64,000 nucleotides of DNA, taken from NCBI RefSeq assembly GCF_017377855.1, contig NZ_JAFREP010000028.1, positions 62,001 to 126,000 of the forward strand, in the 5' to 3' direction. The notes under the pieces are model-generated. The model was given only the letters and a program-made list of their open reading frames with translations, had not been told where the DNA came from and did no database searches. The translations under genes and the position numbers were made by a program. The DNA comes from Acanthopleuribacter pedis. GTDB taxonomy: Bacteria; Acidobacteriota; Holophagae; Acanthopleuribacterales; Acanthopleuribacteraceae. The stretch's first letter is position 1, and each line of letters begins with the position of its first letter. Positions 17,844 to 27,622 of the stretch are shown piece by piece.

Positions 17844-20800
17844 TTAAGGTTCACATTCCTGAAGCGTGGCAACCATCTTGCCTAAAATCGGGCGCGCACC
17901 GTCAAAGTCAAACTGGTTTAAGCGTTCACCCAGGTCTTGGTAGAGGTCGGCCACCAGGGGCCGCCAGGGTTCGTCTTTCATCGCCGCCAAGGCCTCGTCA
18001 ACATCAAGGCTGCGTGCTTCAATCAGGCGCGCCATGTTGTCGAGTGACGCGGTTGCCGCCGCCATGTCAAATTCTTGCACAGGCCGCGGCTCGGATAGAT
18101 GGACACCGCCTAACTCGGTACGCAACATGCGCTGCAGGGCGGCGGCTTGTTTGAGGAGTTCGGGCAAGTGCTTCTCGACGGCGGCGCGATTTTTTTGTTT
18201 CAAATCGCGCTCCACGGCGACAACGGCATCGAACAGACCGGTTCCGCCCAAGTTACCAACCACGCCTTTGTGGCCGTGAATCAAACGCTGGGCCTCGTTC
18301 CAATGATTCGTTTCGATCAAACGTTGAATCTGAGGAAGGTTGTTAAAAAAGTCTTCACCGAAATTGCGCAACAGATCGAGGTATAGGTTTTCATTGCCGG
18401 CCACCTTACGCAAACCCTCGGCGGTATCAATGCCAAGCGGCAGCAGTAGGTGGTGCAACATACTCAGCGGTCCGCTCTCGCGTTTCAGCGCGGCGGACTC
18501 ACGGCGCGCGGACAAGGGCGCCGTGATGTCGGATTCCCAGTCCTCGGGCAACCAACGTTCCAGGGTTTTGAGTAAGCGATCGGGATCAATGGGTTTGGCG
18601 GTGTGATCGTTCATCCCCGCCGCCAGACACTTCTCGCGGTCACCGCTCATGGTATGGGCGGTCATGGCGATAATCGGAATGCTTTGGTAGCTGGGCGGCC
18701 GCGTCTCTTCCCAGGCGCGAATTTCACGGGTGGCGCTGTACCCGTCGAGCACGGGCATCTGCACATCCATTAACACCAAATCGTACCCGTGGCGGTTGCG
18801 TTTCACCTCGTCCACGGCTTTGAGGCCGTTTTCGGCGATGGTCAGCCGCAAACCGGCCGCCCGCAAGAACTCGCCGGCGACCTGCTGGTTGGTCAGGTTG
18901 TCTTCCACCAACAAAACGCGGATCCCGTTTAGACGCGGCGGTGCCTCGGTCTGGACGGCGGGTTTTTTAACCGCCACGGGGTCTTGTTTCTCGTGGAAGA
19001 TCGACATAATGGCATCGAGCAGGAGCGACGGGCGCACCGGTTTTACCAAAAATCCGTCGATCCCAATCTGCTGGGCTTGTTGCAGCACGGATTCGCGGCC
19101 GTGGGCGGTCACCATCAAAATCGCCGGCCTTTTCTTGTCCTCGGTGAGGCTGTGAATTTTGCGAATGGTTTCGATGCCGTCCATGCCGGGCATGTGCCAG
19201 TCCATGATCACCAGGTCGTAGGGTACCTCGTCACCTTTAAAATCTGCGACCGCCTCGCCGCCCGAGGCAACCGTGGTGGTTTTGAAACTAAAGTGGACCA
19301 AGGTTTTTTCCAAAATTTCCCGCGCCATGGGATGGTCGTCGACCACCAACACCCGCAACCCTTTTAAATCGCGCGGGGCCTGAATCAGTTTTTGGTGTTC
19401 CGGCGCGGTCAGCCCGAATTCGGCGGTGAAACTGAAGCGACTCCCCTTCCCCAGCTCACTTTCAACGGAAATCTCGCCGCCCATCATCTCCACCAACTGA
19501 CGGGATATGGCCAAACCCAAACCGGTCCCACCGTAGTTGCGGGTGGTCGAGCCGTCGGCCTGAATAAAGGCGTCAAACAGCTGGCTCTGCTTGTGCCGGG
19601 CAATGCCGATGCCGGTATCGATCACGGTAAACCGCAGCACGGTGCGGCTTTTGTCGAGGCGCGCCGCGCCATCCTCCACGTAGGTTTTGGCGTCCCGCCC
19701 GATCATCACCACAATGTCCCCGGTTTCGGTGAACTTCACGGCATTGCTGGTGAGGTTGGTCAACACCTGGCCGAGCCGCAGCGGATCACCCTCCAACTGA
19801 AGCGGCACGTCCGGCGCCATAAAAAACAACAACTCCAGGCCTTTCTCGTTGGCGCGCACATTCATCATGTTGACGAGGTTTTCCATCACGGTATCAAGAT
19901 TAAAAGACACCGTTTCCAGCATCAGCTTGCCGGCCTCGATTTTGGAAAAATCCAAAATATCGTTGAGAATTTCGAGCAACGAGCGCGAGGCGTTTTTGAC
20001 CTTGCTCAGGTAGTCCCGCTGTTGGTGGGTCAGATCGGTGCGCAACGCCAACTCGGTCATCCCCATAATCGCGTTCATCGGCGTGCGAATTTCGTGGCTG
20101 GTATTGGCCAAAAAGTCGCTTTTGGCGCGGTTGGCGTCCTCGGCCCGATCCTTGGCCGATTGCAGTTCCTGGTTCAATTTCATCAGCTCGGCGGTGCGCG
20201 CCGCCACCTGTTCTTCCAGTTGATCCTGCTGCCGCTCCAAGGCTTCTTCGCGCTTCTGGATTTCGTCCAACATGTTGTTAAAACCCTCGGTCAAACGACC
20301 GATCTCGTCCTCGCCGAACTTAAACGCCCGCGTGGTCATCCCCTGATCTTGGCGCGCCACTTTGACGGAGGTATCCAAGAGGTGCAGGATGGGGCCGGTA
20401 ATCAACTGCTGGAAGCGGATCGCCAACATCCAGGCGATGACGGTGGAAAACAGGGCAATGCTGACCACCGCCAAACCGTAGGAGCGCAGGCTGGCATAGA
20501 GGCCGCGTAAGTCCGACGCCACGTAACAGGAACCGATAATGCTGTTCTCGAGTACCACGGGTTTGATGACGTGGAGGTAACCCCCGTCGAAGTTCACCAG
20601 CCGGGGTGGATCCGGCAGCGGCGGCACACTCAGGGTTTTGTTGGGATCGCGTTGGTAATGGGCAAACACCTTGCCGTCGGGGGTGTAGATACGCGCTTGA
20701 ACGATGTGCCGGTTGGCCCGCAGCGCTTTGAGGTTTTCTTCGGCGCTTTCAACATCTTGAAAAATGATGGCGGCCTGGCTGTTCACGGCGGTGATTTCGG

Positions 20801-21008
20801 CCTGAATCGAAAGGTCTTGCATCATTTTGGTGCGAAAGTTCATGAACTCAATCATCAAAAAGGAAGCACCGGCCAATACCGAAACCACCACGTTGATGGT
20901 TACCACCAAAATGATGAGCTTGCCCTTGATTGACTGTTTCGCAAATGGAATGTTGCGCTTGAACGGGTTCATGACGCGGCGCCCCGACGGGAAAGAGGTT
21001 TGTTTCAC
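17844..21008 (-). CDS. CHASE8-HAMP hybrid histidine kinase with two receivers and HPt
   Basis: 1054 residues from GTG 21008, three bases after the stop of the TonB receptor gene (ATG 20972 is an alternative). Order: membrane helix about 29-52; periplasmic domain 53-175 whose MQDLSIQAEITAVNSQAA and RIYTPDGKVFAHY resemble the CHASE8 domain of YfiN/TpbB; second helix about 176-197; HAMP; coiled coil; HisKA with SHEIRTP (His305); HATPase_c with GGTGLGLAISRQL; receiver 1 (DLVIMDWHMPGMDG); receiver 2 (DLVLMDVQMPVLDG); C-terminal HPt with HGHKGVVGNLG. This is a complete multistep phosphorelay protein. Being co-transcribed with YfiR, it is likely held in check by periplasmic YfiR, as YfiN is. Confidence 0.9.
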   Translation of the reverse strand: MKQTSFPSGRRVMNPFKRNIPFAKQSIKGKLIILVVTINVVVSVLAGASFLMIEFMNFRTKMMQDLSIQAEITAVNSQAAIIFQDVESAEENLKALRANRHIVQARIYTPDGKVFAHYQRDPNKTLSVPPLPDPPRLVNFDGGYLHVIKPVVLENSIIGSCYVASDLRGLYASLRSYGLAVVSIALFSTVIAWMLAIRFQQLITGPILHLLDTSVKVARQDQGMTTRAFKFGEDEIGRLTEGFNNMLDEIQKREEALERQQDQLEEQVAARTAELMKLNQELQSAKDRAEDANRAKSDFLANTSHEIRTPMNAIMGMTELALRTDLTHQQRDYLSKVKNASRSLLEILNDILDFSKIEAGKLMLETVSFNLDTVMENLVNMMNVRANEKGLELLFFMAPDVPLQLEGDPLRLGQVLTNLTSNAVKFTETGDIVVMIGRDAKTYVEDGAARLDKSRTVLRFTVIDTGIGIARHKQSQLFDAFIQADGSTTRNYGGTGLGLAISRQLVEMMGGEISVESELGKGSRFSFTAEFGLTAPEHQKLIQAPRDLKGLRVLVVDDHPMAREILEKTLVHFSFKTTTVASGGEAVADFKGDEVPYDLVIMDWHMPGMDGIETIRKIHSLTEDKKRPAILMVTAHGRESVLQQAQQIGIDGFLVKPVRPSLLLDAIMSIFHEKQDPVAVKKPAVQTEAPPRLNGIRVLLVEDNLTNQQVAGEFLRAAGLRLTIAENGLKAVDEVKRNRHGYDLVLMDVQMPVLDGYSATREIRAWEETRPPSYQSIPIIAMTAHTMSGDREKCLAAGMNDHTAKPIDPDRLLKTLERWLPEDWESDITAPLSARRESAALKRESGPLSMLHHLLLPLGIDTAEGLRKVAGNENLYLDLLRNFGEDFFNNLPQIQRLIETNHWNEAQRLIHGHKGVVGNLGGTGLFDAVVAVERDLKQKNRAAVEKHLPELLKQAAALQRMLRTELGGVHLSEPRPVQEFDMAAATASLDNMARLIEARSLDVDEALAAMKDEPWRPLVADLYQDLGERLNQFDFDGARPILGKMVATLQECEP

Positions 21009-21011
21009 AAT

Positions 21012-22937
21012 CTAGAACCAAAATTTGAAGTCAATGTGGAGCTGGGGCTCATGTTCGAAAAACGAGAGTTCCCGATGTTCTCCCAACAGATCGCGACCAA
21101 CCAACTCAGCGCGAAAGCCCCGCGGTAGCTGCCAAGCGACATGGACATCCAAATTTTCGTAGGAAGGAAAGGTTTGCCGCGGCGGCGCGGCGGGGTTGGC
21201 CAAAGCAGCCTGACGCACCGCGCCAAGATAGCGCCAATGCAGGTCCAGGGTCAGACCCCGCGCGAGATTAACATAGGAACGCAGGTTCCACTGACGAGAA
21301 GGGCTTTGTCCCTCGTAAAAAGACGCGAGGGGCCGACGTGGACGGGGCCCGGGAAGAACGGTGAAATCGGCCTCGAGTACGGTAAAAGAAGCCGCGAAGC
21401 GCAACCAGGGTTTCGGCCGGTATTCAAGTGAACCGTCCATTCCATAGGTCTCCGCTTCCATCCCGTTGACGCGAATAAATTGGTTGGGCGGGCCGGTGGC
21501 TTCAAAAGCGATTTCGTTGGCGTAATCATTAAAAAAGAAGGCGGTATCCAACCAAAATTTCGAACCCAAGCGCGACCGCAAACCGAGTTCGTAGGCGGTC
21601 ACGTAGGAGATGTCGAGATCGGGATTCCCGAGCACCCGCGGCAAAGGCGGGCCGGGCCGGGGCAAGGTATCGCCGTCACGCTCCAAGCGCGAGGGCACAT
21701 GGACCGCGCGTGAAGCAGCGGCCCAAAGGTTCAGCGCGGCGGGCCCCGGCGGCGCCCAGTGAAGCCGAACATTCGGTTGAAACTCGCTGTCGGTAAAGTC
21801 GTTGAACTCCAACTTATAACCCATGGTCAACGACCAATTCTCGCGAAAATCGATGCGATCTTGCACGAAGAGGTTTCCGATCTTCTCATTGCTCATTTGC
21901 GGGGCAAAGGTGAGTCCACCGGCCAAGCCGCGAGTTACATTGTCGTCAATGGTGCGGAAGCCGACACCATAAACCAAATGGTGTCTGCCGAGCTGCCGCT
22001 GTTCCTTAAAATCGAGATCCCAAACATGCCAGCGAAACTCACCTTCCCGACTGGCCGAATCCGCATAAAGCTGGACCGAGCGCTTTACCGAACGGGCATC
22101 GGTATGCTCAAACCGGGCCTGCACAAACCAGCCGTTGTCATCGAGCTGAAAATCGGCAGGTAGGCTAGGTCGTCGCATAAAGTTGCGAAAGTAATTGCCC
22201 TGAACCAAAAGGGATGCGCGGTTGTTAAAGCGATGGTCAAGGCGCATGCTGACCCGCCCGTCCTGCATCCGTTCGTCGGACAACAGGTTCGGACCTAGCC
22301 GCACATCCTCCATTTCCCGTTCGGCAAAACCATAGTTCACCCGAGCCGTGGTTTGGGGCCCCAGCCTGAACCCGTAACGGGCGTCGCCGAACGCCTTTTC
22401 TTGGTGACCCGTACCCAAACCGACAAAAACGCCCTGAGCATCCTCGGAGGTGCGGCTGATGATGTTGATAATGCCGTTAACGGCGTTGGCACCCCATAAG
22501 GTGGAACCGGGCCCGCGAATCACCTCGATGCGTTCAATTTCGTCCGTGCTCATTTCGAACATCGGCCAAAAAACACCGGAGAAGAGGTGGTTGTAAATCG
22601 GTCGGCCGTCAATCATGACCAGCAGTTTGTTGGCATGCAATTCGTTAAAACCGCGAATGCTGACGGCCCAGACGTTAACCGACAACCGGGCAACCTGAAC
22701 GCCCGGAACAAAACGCAACAGCTCGGCCAATTGGGTGGTGCCGGAACGTTCAATATCCTCGCGGGAAACCACGAACACGGCCGCCGCGCTCTCGGGATAG
22801 GCGCGCTCCGTTTTCTCAGCGGACACCACCTTAAGGCTAATAAGCTCTTCAATGCTGAGCTGGGCCAGGCGGTCCATCCGGTCGGGATCCAGGCTTAACA
22901 TCAACCAAGGAAGGAGGAACGAACTCAGCAACACCAT
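21012..22937 (-). CDS. TonB-dependent outer-membrane receptor
   Basis: 641 residues. A short signal peptide is followed by LSIEELISLKVVSAEK, a plug domain (VVSREDIERSGTTQLAELLRF, VIRGPGSTLWGANAVNGII) and a 22-strand-type barrel ending in the aromatic residue FWF, the usual outer-membrane insertion signal. The ligand is unknown. It sits between yfiR and the hybrid kinase in one operon, so it may report ligand binding or envelope state instead of, or besides, nutrient import. Confidence 0.9.
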   Translation of the reverse strand: MVLLSSFLLPWLMLSLDPDRMDRLAQLSIEELISLKVVSAEKTERAYPESAAAVFVVSREDIERSGTTQLAELLRFVPGVQVARLSVNVWAVSIRGFNELHANKLLVMIDGRPIYNHLFSGVFWPMFEMSTDEIERIEVIRGPGSTLWGANAVNGIINIISRTSEDAQGVFVGLGTGHQEKAFGDARYGFRLGPQTTARVNYGFAEREMEDVRLGPNLLSDERMQDGRVSMRLDHRFNNRASLLVQGNYFRNFMRRPSLPADFQLDDNGWFVQARFEHTDARSVKRSVQLYADSASREGEFRWHVWDLDFKEQRQLGRHHLVYGVGFRTIDDNVTRGLAGGLTFAPQMSNEKIGNLFVQDRIDFRENWSLTMGYKLEFNDFTDSEFQPNVRLHWAPPGPAALNLWAAASRAVHVPSRLERDGDTLPRPGPPLPRVLGNPDLDISYVTAYELGLRSRLGSKFWLDTAFFFNDYANEIAFEATGPPNQFIRVNGMEAETYGMDGSLEYRPKPWLRFAASFTVLEADFTVLPGPRPRRPLASFYEGQSPSRQWNLRSYVNLARGLTLDLHWRYLGAVRQAALANPAAPPRQTFPSYENLDVHVAWQLPRGFRAELVGRDLLGEHRELSFFEHEPQLHIDFKFWF

Positions 22938-23075
22938 GGCTCCCCACCCTCCAAGACACAGGACCTAGATAACAAAAGATAACCCTCGAGCAAACAAGCG
23001 GTTTCTCCTGCCTTTCGTATCCTGACCGGCTGTACTTTAGTTTTACGGCCCGCGCGCCTATTCACAACAACCTCC

Positions 23076-23642
23076 TCACTTCACGATCCGTGAGAGTTTT
23101 AGCAACTGAGCACCAATGCGAATCCCGGACGCCCGCGTGCTTTGGGGATTGATCTCAAACCGGACGCTCTCTTCGCTTTCAAAAAAGTTAATCATCACAC
23201 CACGCGCACCCCAACCCGCTTGATCAGAGACGGTAAGGATCGGTTTACCGTCTAAACCGGCCAACAAGGCATCCAATTGGTCGGCCATCGAAGCACTGAT
23301 AAACACCATGTCGCAGGCGGGTAGCGGTTCCTCACTGGTGACGCGGAAATCGGGAACACGCACGATCTTCAGCGGCCGCCCGCGAATGGATTGCCCTTCA
23401 AAGTGATCGATGACCGGTCCAAATGGATCTTGGCCCACGATCAGAAAAATGAAATGGTCGGCTTGCACCGTTTTTGGTTTGGGCCATCGCACAAAGGGCA
23501 CGAACTTAAACAGAAGCGTTGCTTTAATTTCGGCGTCGGTCACCGGCTGGGCCGCGACCCGAGGAATCGCCCCACCCCACGGCAACAGGATCAGCACCGC
23601 CGCGAGGTAAACGCGTTTAAAGGACCCCGCGCGGGTCTTCAT
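23076..23642 (-). CDS. yfiR: YfiR family periplasmic protein (DUF4154)
   Basis: 188 residues with a signal peptide (hydrophobic 12-30, ending VAAQP). The mature start DAEIKATLLFKFVPFVRWP, then VGQDPFGPVIDHFEG and GVMINFFESEESVRFEINP, are hallmarks of YfiR/DUF4154. In Pseudomonas YfiR is the periplasmic inhibitor of the diguanylate cyclase YfiN. The ATG overlaps the stop of the REC-GGDEF gene as ATGA. The next genes encode a TonB receptor and a kinase with a YfiN-like sensor domain. Confidence 0.88.
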   Translation of the reverse strand: MKTRAGSFKRVYLAAVLILLPWGGAIPRVAAQPVTDAEIKATLLFKFVPFVRWPKPKTVQADHFIFLIVGQDPFGPVIDHFEGQSIRGRPLKIVRVPDFRVTSEEPLPACDMVFISASMADQLDALLAGLDGKPILTVSDQAGWGARGVMINFFESEESVRFEINPQSTRASGIRIGAQLLKLSRIVK

Positions 23643-24577
23643 GGCGGGGCATCCTTATGGGGACCTCCCACCATCGACCAAACCGTGTTGCGCCCGCCTT
23701 CCTTGGCGCGGTACAAGCATTCATCGGCCAATAACAGGAGCTCGGTAGACGATTGCCCCGCGACGGCAATCGCCGCCGCCGCGCCCACGCTGATGGTGAC
23801 ATGATCAACCACGGAACTTTTCTCGTGGGGCAGGTTCATCGCATCGACGGCTTGACAGAGACGCCGACCGACGGCAACGGTGCCGTCCACGTCGGTATCC
23901 GGCAGAACCAGCACAAATTCTTCGCCACCGTAGCGGGCCACCAAATCTTGGGAACGGGGAATTTCGCGAGCCAGGCAGTGGGCTACCGCTTTAAGGCACT
24001 CGTCGCCTTGCGCGTGGCCGTAAAAATCGTTGTATTTCTTAAACTCATCGATGTCGATCATGATCAGACCGATAGGGTGACCGCCACGTTGCGAGCGCTG
24101 CCATTCAAAAGCCAGCCGTTCTTCAAACTGACGACGGTTGGGAATTTCGGTAAGCGCATCAATTTTGGCCAATTCTTCCAACAAATCGGACTGCAGTTTC
24201 AAACGCAAATGGGTATTGATGCGCGCCAGCACAATCGGTAGGTGAAAGGGTTTGGTGATGTAATCCACGGCGCCCAATTCCAAACCCAGTGTCTCGTCCT
24301 CCAACTCGTCCTTGGAGGTCACAAAAATAATGGGAATGTCCTTGGTACGCGAGTCGTCCTTCAGGCGACGGCAGGTTTCGTAACCGTCCATATCGGGCAT
24401 CAAGATGTCGAGCAGAATGAGGTCGGGCGGGTCGTTAAAGGCGAGGTTCAGCGCTTGGCGGCCGTTGGTGGCAACGGAAACCTCGTGACGGCCGCGAATG
24501 GCCTGCCCCAAAATTTTGATGTTGGCGGGCATGTCGTCCACCACCAGTATGCGTTGTTTTCTATCGGCCCGAATCAT
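23639..24577 (-). CDS. REC-GGDEF diguanylate cyclase
   Basis: 312 residues from ATG 24577. The receiver (ILVVDDMPANI, acceptor DLILLDILMPDMDG, ITKPFH) is followed by a GGDEF domain with an intact active site RYGGEEFVLVLPD and an RSQD inhibitory site five residues before it, so it should make c-di-GMP from GTP and be product-inhibited. It is the first gene of the YfiR operon and the natural output for the hybrid kinase's HPt domain. Its receiver is closely similar to that of the REC-kinase at 16580. Confidence 0.92.
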   Translation of the reverse strand: MIRADRKQRILVVDDMPANIKILGQAIRGRHEVSVATNGRQALNLAFNDPPDLILLDILMPDMDGYETCRRLKDDSRTKDIPIIFVTSKDELEDETLGLELGAVDYITKPFHLPIVLARINTHLRLKLQSDLLEELAKIDALTEIPNRRQFEERLAFEWQRSQRGGHPIGLIMIDIDEFKKYNDFYGHAQGDECLKAVAHCLAREIPRSQDLVARYGGEEFVLVLPDTDVDGTVAVGRRLCQAVDAMNLPHEKSSVVDHVTISVGAAAAIAVAGQSSTELLLLADECLYRAKEGGRNTVWSMVGGPHKDAPP

Positions 24578-24690
24578 AAAGTGCCACACTTTCCTGCATT
24601 GCCATGCGCTTGCCAAAGAAGCGCTCCTAGCATCAACAATCGTCCCAACCGGAGATTAACCTTAACAAAGCGCACCCGCCAACTTGGGAT

Positions 24691-25737
24691 TTATTGTGTC
24701 TGAGGTCGCCGATAAATCCCAAAAACCTTATAACCCAGGCCTTCATCGTTGATCCAATCCTGATGAAGCGCTTGAAAGGGATCGAGGTGAGGGTGGGATG
24801 CTTTCAAAAGGGATGCAATGAGGTTGGGATCGTAACTGCGACATTTACCGAGTTCGGAGAGAAAGGTAAAGGTGTGAACCTTTTCCAGGCCGGCGACCTC
24901 GGCCATTTGGTCCAAACTCTTGGGATCGAAGTAATTCACATGGATCAGCCCGTTGTAAATTTGGTTGGTGTAGCCCTCAATGCGCGTGATGAGGGCCGCC
25001 GCGTTGGGCACCTGGATGCCGACCAGGCCTCCCGGCTTCAGAAGTTTGCGGATCTCCAGCAAAAATTCGACCGGCTCGGCGATGTGTTCGAGTACGTCCA
25101 ATGACATGGCGATATCAAAGTGATCCTGCTGCAAGCCGGGCATTGGAAAAAAGGCGTGGTGCACCTCGGCGCCCGTTTGTTTGGCCAGGGCAAAGGCTTC
25201 CGCGTCCGGTTCGATGCCAACCGGGGTGAGGCCGTAATCACGGGCCACGGTAAGCCCAATACCGACGGATGCGCCGATTTCAATAAAATGTTCGGGCGGG
25301 GCGGCGTCGGGAACATGACGCAACAGGTGTTGCAGTTCGAATTCAAAACGTAACGCCGCACAACGCCGGTAAAATTCCCGCGTAATGAAGGCGAGATGAT
25401 CGACCGACAACGCCGCGTGCCACGCCTTGCCGGCTTCGGTATGGGCAAATGCCGGCGAGAGGATCGGCCGGATGAATTCGAAACCGCAGATCCCACAAGC
25501 CTGAATCGAAAAACCATAGGACCCATGACGGTGGTGCGATTCAATCTCCCCACACAAGGGACAGTTTCGATCTTCAAGAATGGTGGGATCAATGGCGCCA
25601 CCGTCTCGAGGCAAGCGTTTCGACGCCTCGCTAAAGCGCTTCTCCAATTCATCGCGGCCCGTGCGGCGCGCATAGGCTTGCGGGTCGGCCCCCAGCGATT
25701 GGTCCAGTTCATCGCGATGAATCGGCTTTTTGTCCAA
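24691..25737 (-). CDS. Zinc-finger class I methyltransferase
   Basis: 348 residues from TTG 25737, which has a purine-rich ribosome-binding site (AAAGGAAAAGACC) just upstream; an upstream in-frame start would overlap the permease gene. An N-terminal four-cysteine cluster (CPLCG ... CGICG, about residues 60-85) is followed by a Methyltransf_23 domain: IEIGASVGIG motif I, a DVLEHI motif and LKPGGLVGIQVPN. Such zinc-binding methyltransferases usually modify sugars or lipids of the cell surface. It lies 25 bases after the permease gene and is probably co-transcribed with it. Confidence 0.78.
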   Translation of the reverse strand: MDKKPIHRDELDQSLGADPQAYARRTGRDELEKRFSEASKRLPRDGGAIDPTILEDRNCPLCGEIESHHRHGSYGFSIQACGICGFEFIRPILSPAFAHTEAGKAWHAALSVDHLAFITREFYRRCAALRFEFELQHLLRHVPDAAPPEHFIEIGASVGIGLTVARDYGLTPVGIEPDAEAFALAKQTGAEVHHAFFPMPGLQQDHFDIAMSLDVLEHIAEPVEFLLEIRKLLKPGGLVGIQVPNAAALITRIEGYTNQIYNGLIHVNYFDPKSLDQMAEVAGLEKVHTFTFLSELGKCRSYDPNLIASLLKASHPHLDPFQALHQDWINDEGLGYKVFGIYRRPQTQ

Positions 25738-25762
25738 GGTCTTTTCCTTTCCGGGGCCGCGG

Positions 25763-27622
25763 CTATTTGTTTTTCTTGCGGTTTGGACGCGACAGCAACA
25801 CGACATCGCGCAACTGCTCCACGCCGCGCGCTTGGTTCCAGCGCGCCTCAAATTCGGATTCGGAAATCAGGTGGGCGATGTGCATCAAAGCGCGCAGGTG
25901 GAAATTGCGCTCGTCCATGGTACCGATTAGGGCGAATACGGTATGGACCGGGCGGTTCAGTTCCGAGAAGGTGATACCTTCCTTACAGCGCAGCACCAGC
26001 ATGTCGAAACGGCCTTCCCCGTCGATGACCACGTGGGGAATCGCCAGGCCGGGTTTGATCACCGTGCTCGATTCTTTTTCGCGGGCCAAGAACTTCTCGT
26101 ACAACTCGTCCGCGTTGAGATCAAGCCGTTCGGATAATTCCTGCGACATGCGTTCAAAGAGTTGTTTGGCGGTAATGCCTTCCTCAATGTCGATAAACTT
26201 CGCGTCGTTGACCAGGTGGTCAAAGCGATCCATTTCAACGCCCGACCGCTCCAGCGAAATTTGGCGCAGTTCATCTTCCAAGTCGGAGCGGCCCATGGCG
26301 TCCGAGGTAATCGATTTGACCACGTAAACAAAGGCCGATTCCCGTTCGATTTTGCGCCACACGTAAAAAACGTACCAAATGGTTGCCAAAATACCGAAGC
26401 CGGCGGTGAGCAACAAAGGCACCTTACCCATCTCAAAAATCAGGAAGCTGTAAATAATGACGGCGCTGATTTGCAACCAGGGGTAAAACGGGGATTTAAA
26501 CTCGGGCCGGTAGCTTTGCAGCTTGCTCTGGCGCAGGATGATGACCGCCACGTTAACCAACATGAACATCAACAGCATCATGGTGGACGCGGTTTTCACC
26601 AGTTCTTCAACGGTCAGGAACACAATCACGGCGATGATAAAACCCGAGGTCAGAAAAATCGCCACATAAGGCGTACTAAACTTGGCGCTGGTTTTGGCAA
26701 GCACGCTGGGTAACAAGCCGTCGCGACTCATGGCCATGGGCGAGCGTGAGGCGGAAAGGATGCCGGCGTTGGCGGTGGTGATAAAGGCCAGCAACGCGGC
26801 CACATCAACCATAATCATGCCGAACTTGCCCATGGACGTGTGGGCACTCAGGGAAATCGGCACCAATGAGCCGGAAAGCGCTTCGGCTTCGACCGTACCC
26901 ACGGTAACAAAAATCATCGCGACGTAAAGCAGACTAACCACGCCGGAGGCGATGAACATACCCAGCGGCAAATTGCGGCCAGGGTTTGTCACTTCCTCGC
27001 CGACGCTGGCCACCTTGGTCAAACCGCCGTAGGAAACGAACACCATACCGGCAACGGCCAAAATGGTTTCCCAATCGGCCCCTTCTTTCATAAAAGGAAC
27101 GTAGTGGGTCTCATCGGTGGCGGAAAAACCGGCCAAAAGGGTGGCACCCACAATCGCCAACAGACCAAAAACCAAGTAGATCTGCATCTTGCCAACGCTT
27201 TTCACGCTCACCAGGTTAATGAGGGTGAAGAAGGCGCAAAAGGACACGGCGACAATCACCATGCCGCCATCACCGATTTGCGGGAAAAATTGCATGGCGA
27301 CCGCGCCGATGCCAATCAGGGCGAAGGCCGTTTTTAAGGCAATCGAGAGCCAGTTCAACAAACCGGCCATGGTACCCGCGAAGGGGCCCAGGCTGCGCTC
27401 GATAAAAAAGTAACTGCCGCCCGCCTTGGGCATGGCCGCGGCTAATTCGGCCTGGGAAAACATCGACGGCACAATAAACACACTGGCCAGGGCGTATGAC
27501 AAAATCATCGCCGGGCCGACTTTTTCAAAGGCAATACCTGGCAAAACAAACAAACCCGAACTGATCATGGCACCCGTGGCCAAACAGAACACGTCCGTTA
27601 ATCCCAACTGTTTCTTTAGCAA
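25763..27622 (-). CDS. APC amino-acid permease fused to a PTS EIIA domain
   Basis: 619 residues. The first about 430 form an APC-superfamily permease with about twelve helices (start GLTDVFCLATGAMISSGLFVLPG, the APC helix-1 motif). After a linker, residues about 480-619 form a fructose/nitrogen-type EIIA domain; IKPGLAIPHVVI holds the phospho-acceptor His530. The fusion is known in several bacterial groups and suggests transport gated by PTS phosphorylation. The transported amino acid is unknown. Confidence 0.88.
   Translation of the reverse strand: MLKKQLGLTDVFCLATGAMISSGLFVLPGIAFEKVGPAMILSYALASVFIVPSMFSQAELAAAMPKAGGSYFFIERSLGPFAGTMAGLLNWLSIALKTAFALIGIGAVAMQFFPQIGDGGMVIVAVSFCAFFTLINLVSVKSVGKMQIYLVFGLLAIVGATLLAGFSATDETHYVPFMKEGADWETILAVAGMVFVSYGGLTKVASVGEEVTNPGRNLPLGMFIASGVVSLLYVAMIFVTVGTVEAEALSGSLVPISLSAHTSMGKFGMIMVDVAALLAFITTANAGILSASRSPMAMSRDGLLPSVLAKTSAKFSTPYVAIFLTSGFIIAVIVFLTVEELVKTASTMMLLMFMLVNVAVIILRQSKLQSYRPEFKSPFYPWLQISAVIIYSFLIFEMGKVPLLLTAGFGILATIWYVFYVWRKIERESAFVYVVKSITSDAMGRSDLEDELRQISLERSGVEMDRFDHLVNDAKFIDIEEGITAKQLFERMSQELSERLDLNADELYEKFLAREKESSTVIKPGLAIPHVVIDGEGRFDMLVLRCKEGITFSELNRPVHTVFALIGTMDERNFHLRALMHIAHLISESEFEARWNQARGVEQLRDVVLLSRPNRKKNK

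Noticed and set aside
19392..20510. A 372-codon plus-strand frame
   Set aside because: It is antisense to the HAMP/HisKA part of the hybrid kinase, whose domains are unmistakable on the minus strand.
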